28,245 nt of DNA from RGIG3009 sp964433065 (GTDB lineage: Bacteria; Bacillota; Clostridia; Oscillospirales; Acutalibacteraceae): assembly GCA_964433065.1 (NCBI GenBank), contig CAYSPZ010000015.1, positions 1-28,245 on the forward strand. The letters are read 5' to 3'. Under the pieces are notes generated by a model, which searched no databases, was not told the origin of the DNA, and saw only the letters and a program-made list of their open reading frames with translations. Shown piece after piece: positions 24,981 through 28,245 of the stretch (positions are counted from its first letter, which is position 1; the number at the start of each line of letters is the position of its first letter). Made by a program: the position numbers and the translations under genes.

Positions 24981-26978
24981 TTATAATATCAATTCTTGCC
25001 GACAGGGAATGTCGATCTTTTTACCTTTCCAGAACAAAACACCTTTCTTGTCCGAATCGGCAATAATACGGATGTGCCCTTTCGAGATTTGAATGTCGAT
25101 TGTTCCGTCGATAAGCGGTACCGTTCCTTGAATTTCGGTTAATCCGCCGAGATTCGGTCGCACCTCATACTCCTCATACCCGGGTCTGGTCGGTGTGATG
25201 CCCAGCAAAAATCTGCCGAACAAGTATAACGGCGAAGCGCCCCACGCGTGGCAGTAACTCTTACCGAACTTCCGTCCGTACATCGAGAACTGATCTTTGG
25301 ACGCGGGATCATACAACTCCCAAAACGAGGTCGCACCCCGATCCAGCATACCGCCCCAGTACCCACGCACTTGATCGACAATGTACTCGTACTCACCGGC
25401 AATGCCGAGAGCGGCCAGTTCGTACATTTTGGCGTACGGCGTAACGATGACGGGCATTTCGGTATCTTTCAAAGCCGCAATGACGCGCCGCCTCTTATTG
25501 CCTTTCAGATATCCGTACAGCAATGCGAATATGTTTGCGTATCTCGTCGCTTCGTCCGATACCACACCGTCCACCGAATGATGCAGGAACAATCCGCGCT
25601 CGTCGTCCCAGAAGGTCGCAAAAATCTTCCGCTTGAGCGAAGCGGCTCGCTTCGTATATTGTTTGGCGGCATCGTTGTCGCCAAACAGTTCGGCAAAGAA
25701 TGCCAACACCGTCAATGCTTTGTGAAACAGGATTTGCTCTACGCACAAGGCACCGTTGTGACTGAAATCACCCCAATCCATAAAGATCCAGGTCTTGTCG
25801 TTGTGCTCTACAAACCCCTCGTCGTTACAGGTGTCAAACACGAACTGCATCTGCTTTTTCGCGCGGGGATATAAACTGCGAATGTAGTCGAGATCCCCAA
25901 AATGCATATAGTGCTCATACAGCGCGATATACCAGTAAAACGTGTAATCGATGATATGATTGATGTGCTTGTCAAACGGTTCTTTCCCCAACAAATAGGT
26001 CAGGGTGCGTTGATTGAGCGGCTTATCGTAAAACGAGTAGAAGTTCATCAACATTGATTGATACGCATCACCGCACCAAGCCCAACGATCTCGTTTAATA
26101 CCGTCCAAAAACACTTCACGACAGGTAAGATGTAAGGTGTACAACGCAACGTCGTAAATGCGGTTGACCGTTTTATCCGAACACTCAAAACGACTTTTCG
26201 GTTGGATCGGCAGGTACTCGTACAAAAATGATAAGTCTTGATAGGAACAATTATCACATTCTACGGCGAGATACCGCATTGCACAGGAACGGTCAAAACG
26301 AATCTGTGTTTTCCCGTCGGTTTTGATAAAGTCGTACACTTCGCAGTAGTCGCTATCCAATGCTTCTTCGCGGCTCTCGCCGTAGCAAACGCGGATGGTA
26401 CCGTTGCCTTTTACACCGTCTAATAACACGTAACCAAAGGTTTCTTTGCCGAAATCATACAGCGCTTTTAGACCGATCGTTTCACAGGACACGGGGAATA
26501 ACTGCTCGTATGCGAACAATCCGTCACCGGGTAATACGTCGGGGTCGGTAAGCGCGGCAGTTCCCACGTTGACAACGTAAGCCGTTCTGGAATAACCCAA
26601 TACCATATTCTCACTGACCGTCCAACTGCCGTCACTGATTACCTCGCCGTCCACAAACAGCGCAGGAACGTGATGGGGCGCATACACCGATACAAACAGC
26701 GTGTAGGAACCGGCAGGCAGGGAATAGGTGTTTTCTTTGCATGGCTGCAACGGATACACCCGTCCTGTAATGGACACCTGCATCTCACCTGTGCTTTTTA
26801 TGAAAATCTCGGCATCGTTTTTCAAGCAGACATCTTTGTAAAAATGTGCGCATTGGTACGGGCGATCGATTCGCCACGATGGCGGAAAAATGACGTTACG
26901 ACGATATCGGCGAAACGCGGTTTTCGCGCCAAGATAGATTTCATAATCGCCGGGGTACCAAATCCATTCGGCTTTCAT
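24981..26978 (-). CDS. GH78 family (alpha-L-rhamnosidase-like) glycoside hydrolase
   Basis: The product has 665 residues, starting MKAEWIWYPGD, a common GH78 opening. The ribosome site is weak (GAGTGG), consistent with coupling to the gene 11 bp upstream. An N-terminal beta-sandwich (~1-200) precedes an (alpha/alpha)6 barrel with DGIKRDRWAWCGD (~292-304), HAWGASP and RGATSFWE (~550). In characterised GH78 enzymes the motif is DCPQRERLGWTGD with Glu as general acid; here that position is Asp, as in a related subgroup I recall. There is no signal peptide, so it acts in the cytoplasm on imported oligosaccharides or rhamnosides. The substrate may be another sugar. Confidence 0.82.
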   Translation of the reverse strand: MKAEWIWYPGDYEIYLGAKTAFRRYRRNVIFPPSWRIDRPYQCAHFYKDVCLKNDAEIFIKSTGEMQVSITGRVYPLQPCKENTYSLPAGSYTLFVSVYAPHHVPALFVDGEVISDGSWTVSENMVLGYSRTAYVVNVGTAALTDPDVLPGDGLFAYEQLFPVSCETIGLKALYDFGKETFGYVLLDGVKGNGTIRVCYGESREEALDSDYCEVYDFIKTDGKTQIRFDRSCAMRYLAVECDNCSYQDLSFLYEYLPIQPKSRFECSDKTVNRIYDVALYTLHLTCREVFLDGIKRDRWAWCGDAYQSMLMNFYSFYDKPLNQRTLTYLLGKEPFDKHINHIIDYTFYWYIALYEHYMHFGDLDYIRSLYPRAKKQMQFVFDTCNDEGFVEHNDKTWIFMDWGDFSHNGALCVEQILFHKALTVLAFFAELFGDNDAAKQYTKRAASLKRKIFATFWDDERGLFLHHSVDGVVSDEATRYANIFALLYGYLKGNKRRRVIAALKDTEMPVIVTPYAKMYELAALGIAGEYEYIVDQVRGYWGGMLDRGATSFWELYDPASKDQFSMYGRKFGKSYCHAWGASPLYLFGRFLLGITPTRPGYEEYEVRPNLGGLTEIQGTVPLIDGTIDIQISKGHIRIIADSDKKGVLFWKGKKIDIPCRQELIL

Positions 26979-26989
26979 TGCTGCCACTC

Positions 26990-27955
26990 TTAAGCCCACC
27001 ACATCGCGGCAGGTTCTTCGTAAATGATGGTGTTTTTCAAAAGCGTAACCGCTTTTTCAAGACCCTCTTTCGGGGACATCAAGGAATCTTCGTGTTCAAT
27101 GCTGATGACACCGTCGTAACCGACCGCTTTCAGCGTGCTGATGATGTTGTGCCATTCCAGTTCGGAGTGACCGTATCCCACCGTGCGGAATACCCACGAA
27201 CGTTGCAGGATATCCCCGTACCCTTGCGTGTCCAGTACACCGACTTTCGATACGTTGGCGGCATCGATCTTGGTATCTTTCGCGTGGAAATGATAGATGG
27301 CGCCTTTCAACATCTTGATCGCTTCACACGGATCGATTCCCTGCCAGAACAGATGGCTCGGGTCAACGTTCGCACCGATGATATCGCCGACCGCTTCACG
27401 CAGTTTGAGTAAGGTGGACGGATTGTACACGCAGAAACCGGGATGCATCTCAAACGCAATCTTTTTAATGCCGATCTGCGCCGCCAGCGCGGCGGTTTCT
27501 TTCCAATAGGGGATGAGTACCTCGTTCCACTGCCAATCTAAAATCTCCAGATAATCCGCCGGCCAGGAACAGGTCACCCAGTTGGGATTTTTCGATTCAG
27601 CGCAATCACCCGGACAACCCGAGAACCCGACGATGGTATCCACACCTAATTCCACCGCTAACTTCATTGCGTCTACAAAATCATCGTGGAATTGTTTGGC
27701 GATCGCCTTGTTGGGATGAATGGGATTGCCGTGACACGCCAACGCCGAGAATTTCATATTGTACTTTTTGAGTAACGCTTTCAGTTGATCGATCTTTTCG
27801 GGATGACCCAGATACTCTTTGGGATCCAGATGCGCTTTACCCGGATACCCACCGGCACCGATCTCCATACTGTCAACGCCTAAACTGCTCAGATACGCAA
27901 GCGCATCCTCCAAATTCATTTGTTGTAACACGGGGGACATAACACACAGTTCCAT
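26990..27955 (-). CDS. Sugar isomerase/epimerase, xylose-isomerase-like TIM barrel
   Basis: The product has 321 residues, starting MELCVMSPVL at 27955 after AAAGGTG. It belongs to the AP endonuclease 2 / IolE-IolI-like superfamily. Likely metal ligands are Glu169 (AFEMHPG), Asp198 and His201 (NVDPSHL), His224 (HFHAKD) and a Glu in SIEHED. GYPGKAHLDP near the N-terminus is typical. It probably interconverts a keto/aldose or modified sugar in the cytoplasm. It is the first gene of an operon with the GH78 enzyme, suggesting it handles the sugar that enzyme releases. The exact reaction cannot be read from sequence. Confidence 0.85.
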   Translation of the reverse strand: MELCVMSPVLQQMNLEDALAYLSSLGVDSMEIGAGGYPGKAHLDPKEYLGHPEKIDQLKALLKKYNMKFSALACHGNPIHPNKAIAKQFHDDFVDAMKLAVELGVDTIVGFSGCPGDCAESKNPNWVTCSWPADYLEILDWQWNEVLIPYWKETAALAAQIGIKKIAFEMHPGFCVYNPSTLLKLREAVGDIIGANVDPSHLFWQGIDPCEAIKMLKGAIYHFHAKDTKIDAANVSKVGVLDTQGYGDILQRSWVFRTVGYGHSELEWHNIISTLKAVGYDGVISIEHEDSLMSPKEGLEKAVTLLKNTIIYEEPAAMWWA

Positions 27956-28035
27956 ACAGTACACACCTTTCTTTAAATGAAAGAATAAAATACATAAGCA
28001 TTTCGATGGCGGCAATACACCGCCCACTCAAGGTT

Positions 28036-28063
28036 ATTATACCAAAGAAAATAAAAACTGCAA
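28036..28063 (-). promoter_or_regulatory. Promoter of the sugar isomerase-GH78 operon
   Basis: On the minus strand TTGCAG (28058-28063), 16 bp, TATAAT (28036-28041). The transcript would start near 28029, giving a leader of about 74 nt. Just inside it a GGCGG/CCGCC inverted repeat (28008-28024) could be an operator or a 5' hairpin. Confidence 0.75.
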
Positions 28064-28122
28064 GACGTGAGCGAACAAAAATCAAAAAGATTTTCACCGT
28101 TTTTTTGAATCCGAAACTTTAT

Positions 28123-28245
28123 TTAAACAACAAAAAACCACCCTTTTGGGTGGCTTTTCTGTTCTTGGCGGAGAGTTAGGGTCATTGTATAGTGCGAAAG
28201 TCGGTTCTCGTCTATGAGTTTCGGTACAGTGCGGCAGGGCGGTAC
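28123..28245 (-). other. Unassigned edge sequence with a short open frame
   Basis: The minus strand is open from the window edge for 40 codons (contains KLIDENRLSHYT and LTLRQEQKSHPKG) to a TAA at 28123-28125. The frame runs through the terminator hairpin, which argues against a real coding end. The sequence 28159-28245 could be the 3' part of a transcript or a repeat. I recognise no domain. Confidence 0.2.
28132..28158 (-). terminator. Terminator for a gene entering from the right edge
   Basis: CCACCC (28138-28143) pairs with GGGTGG (28148-28153) around TTTT. On the minus strand it is followed by six T (28132-28137), the strong orientation. On the plus strand there is CTTTT after it, but no plus-strand gene upstream needs a terminator. 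Confidence 0.75.

Noticed and set aside
28155..28190. Possible tRNA-Ser 3' end (minus strand CTCTCCGCCA)
   Set aside because: No TTC-type T loop or matching 5' acceptor arm is found in the available sequence.

Overview
The window looks like chromosomal DNA from an uncultured anaerobic Firmicute, most likely a gut-type Clostridia (Oscillospiraceae-like). The reasons are strong AGGAGG-type ribosome sites, TTGACA/TATAAT-like promoters, BspA-type leucine-rich surface proteins, threonine-stalk lipoproteins, an O2/redox-type Crp/Fnr regulator beside a ferredoxin-type Fe-S protein, and GC-rich palindromic intergenic repeats. This assignment is inference; no rRNA or tRNA was found.

Region 1 (1-1438): a mosaic palindromic repeat, a perfect 19-bp terminator hairpin, and a minus-strand lipoprotein consisting only of a threonine-rich stalk. 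A 429-bp divergent intergenic region follows.

Region 2 (1439-15507): two giant paralogous surface proteins (1445 and about 3154 residues). Both are built from tandem units of about 415 residues, each holding an N-terminal conserved module, a BspA-like LRR solenoid and a small beta-rich domain. The first has no anchor and ends in a separate C-terminal domain. The second ends in an Asp/Thr/Gly-rich stalk and a transmembrane tail without LPXTG. A 42-residue peptide gene lies between them.

Region 3 (15550-19517): three paralogous SGNH/GDSL-like hydrolases. Two are lipoproteins on threonine-rich stalks and one is leaderless. All three carry an insertion of about 100 residues between blocks II and III and a shifted Asp near the catalytic His. 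The first has its own promoter; the second and third form an operon with a candidate operator.

Region 4 (19528-24979): mostly housekeeping. It holds a YgiQ-type radical SAM protein overlapping tail-to-tail with a DUF1294 membrane protein, a ROK glucokinase, an Fe-S protein divergent from a Crp/Fnr regulator with two near-identical palindromes placed like a textbook activator/autorepressor switch, and a ZIP metal transporter overlapping the regulator.

Region 5 (24981-28245): a minus-strand two-gene sugar operon, a TIM-barrel sugar isomerase/epimerase followed by a cytoplasmic GH78 (alpha-L-rhamnosidase-like) enzyme, with a clear promoter. The right edge has a terminator and an unexplained stretch of about 90 bp.

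The most novel material is the giant repeat proteins with the intervening small peptide, and the stalked SGNH family with its insertion domain.
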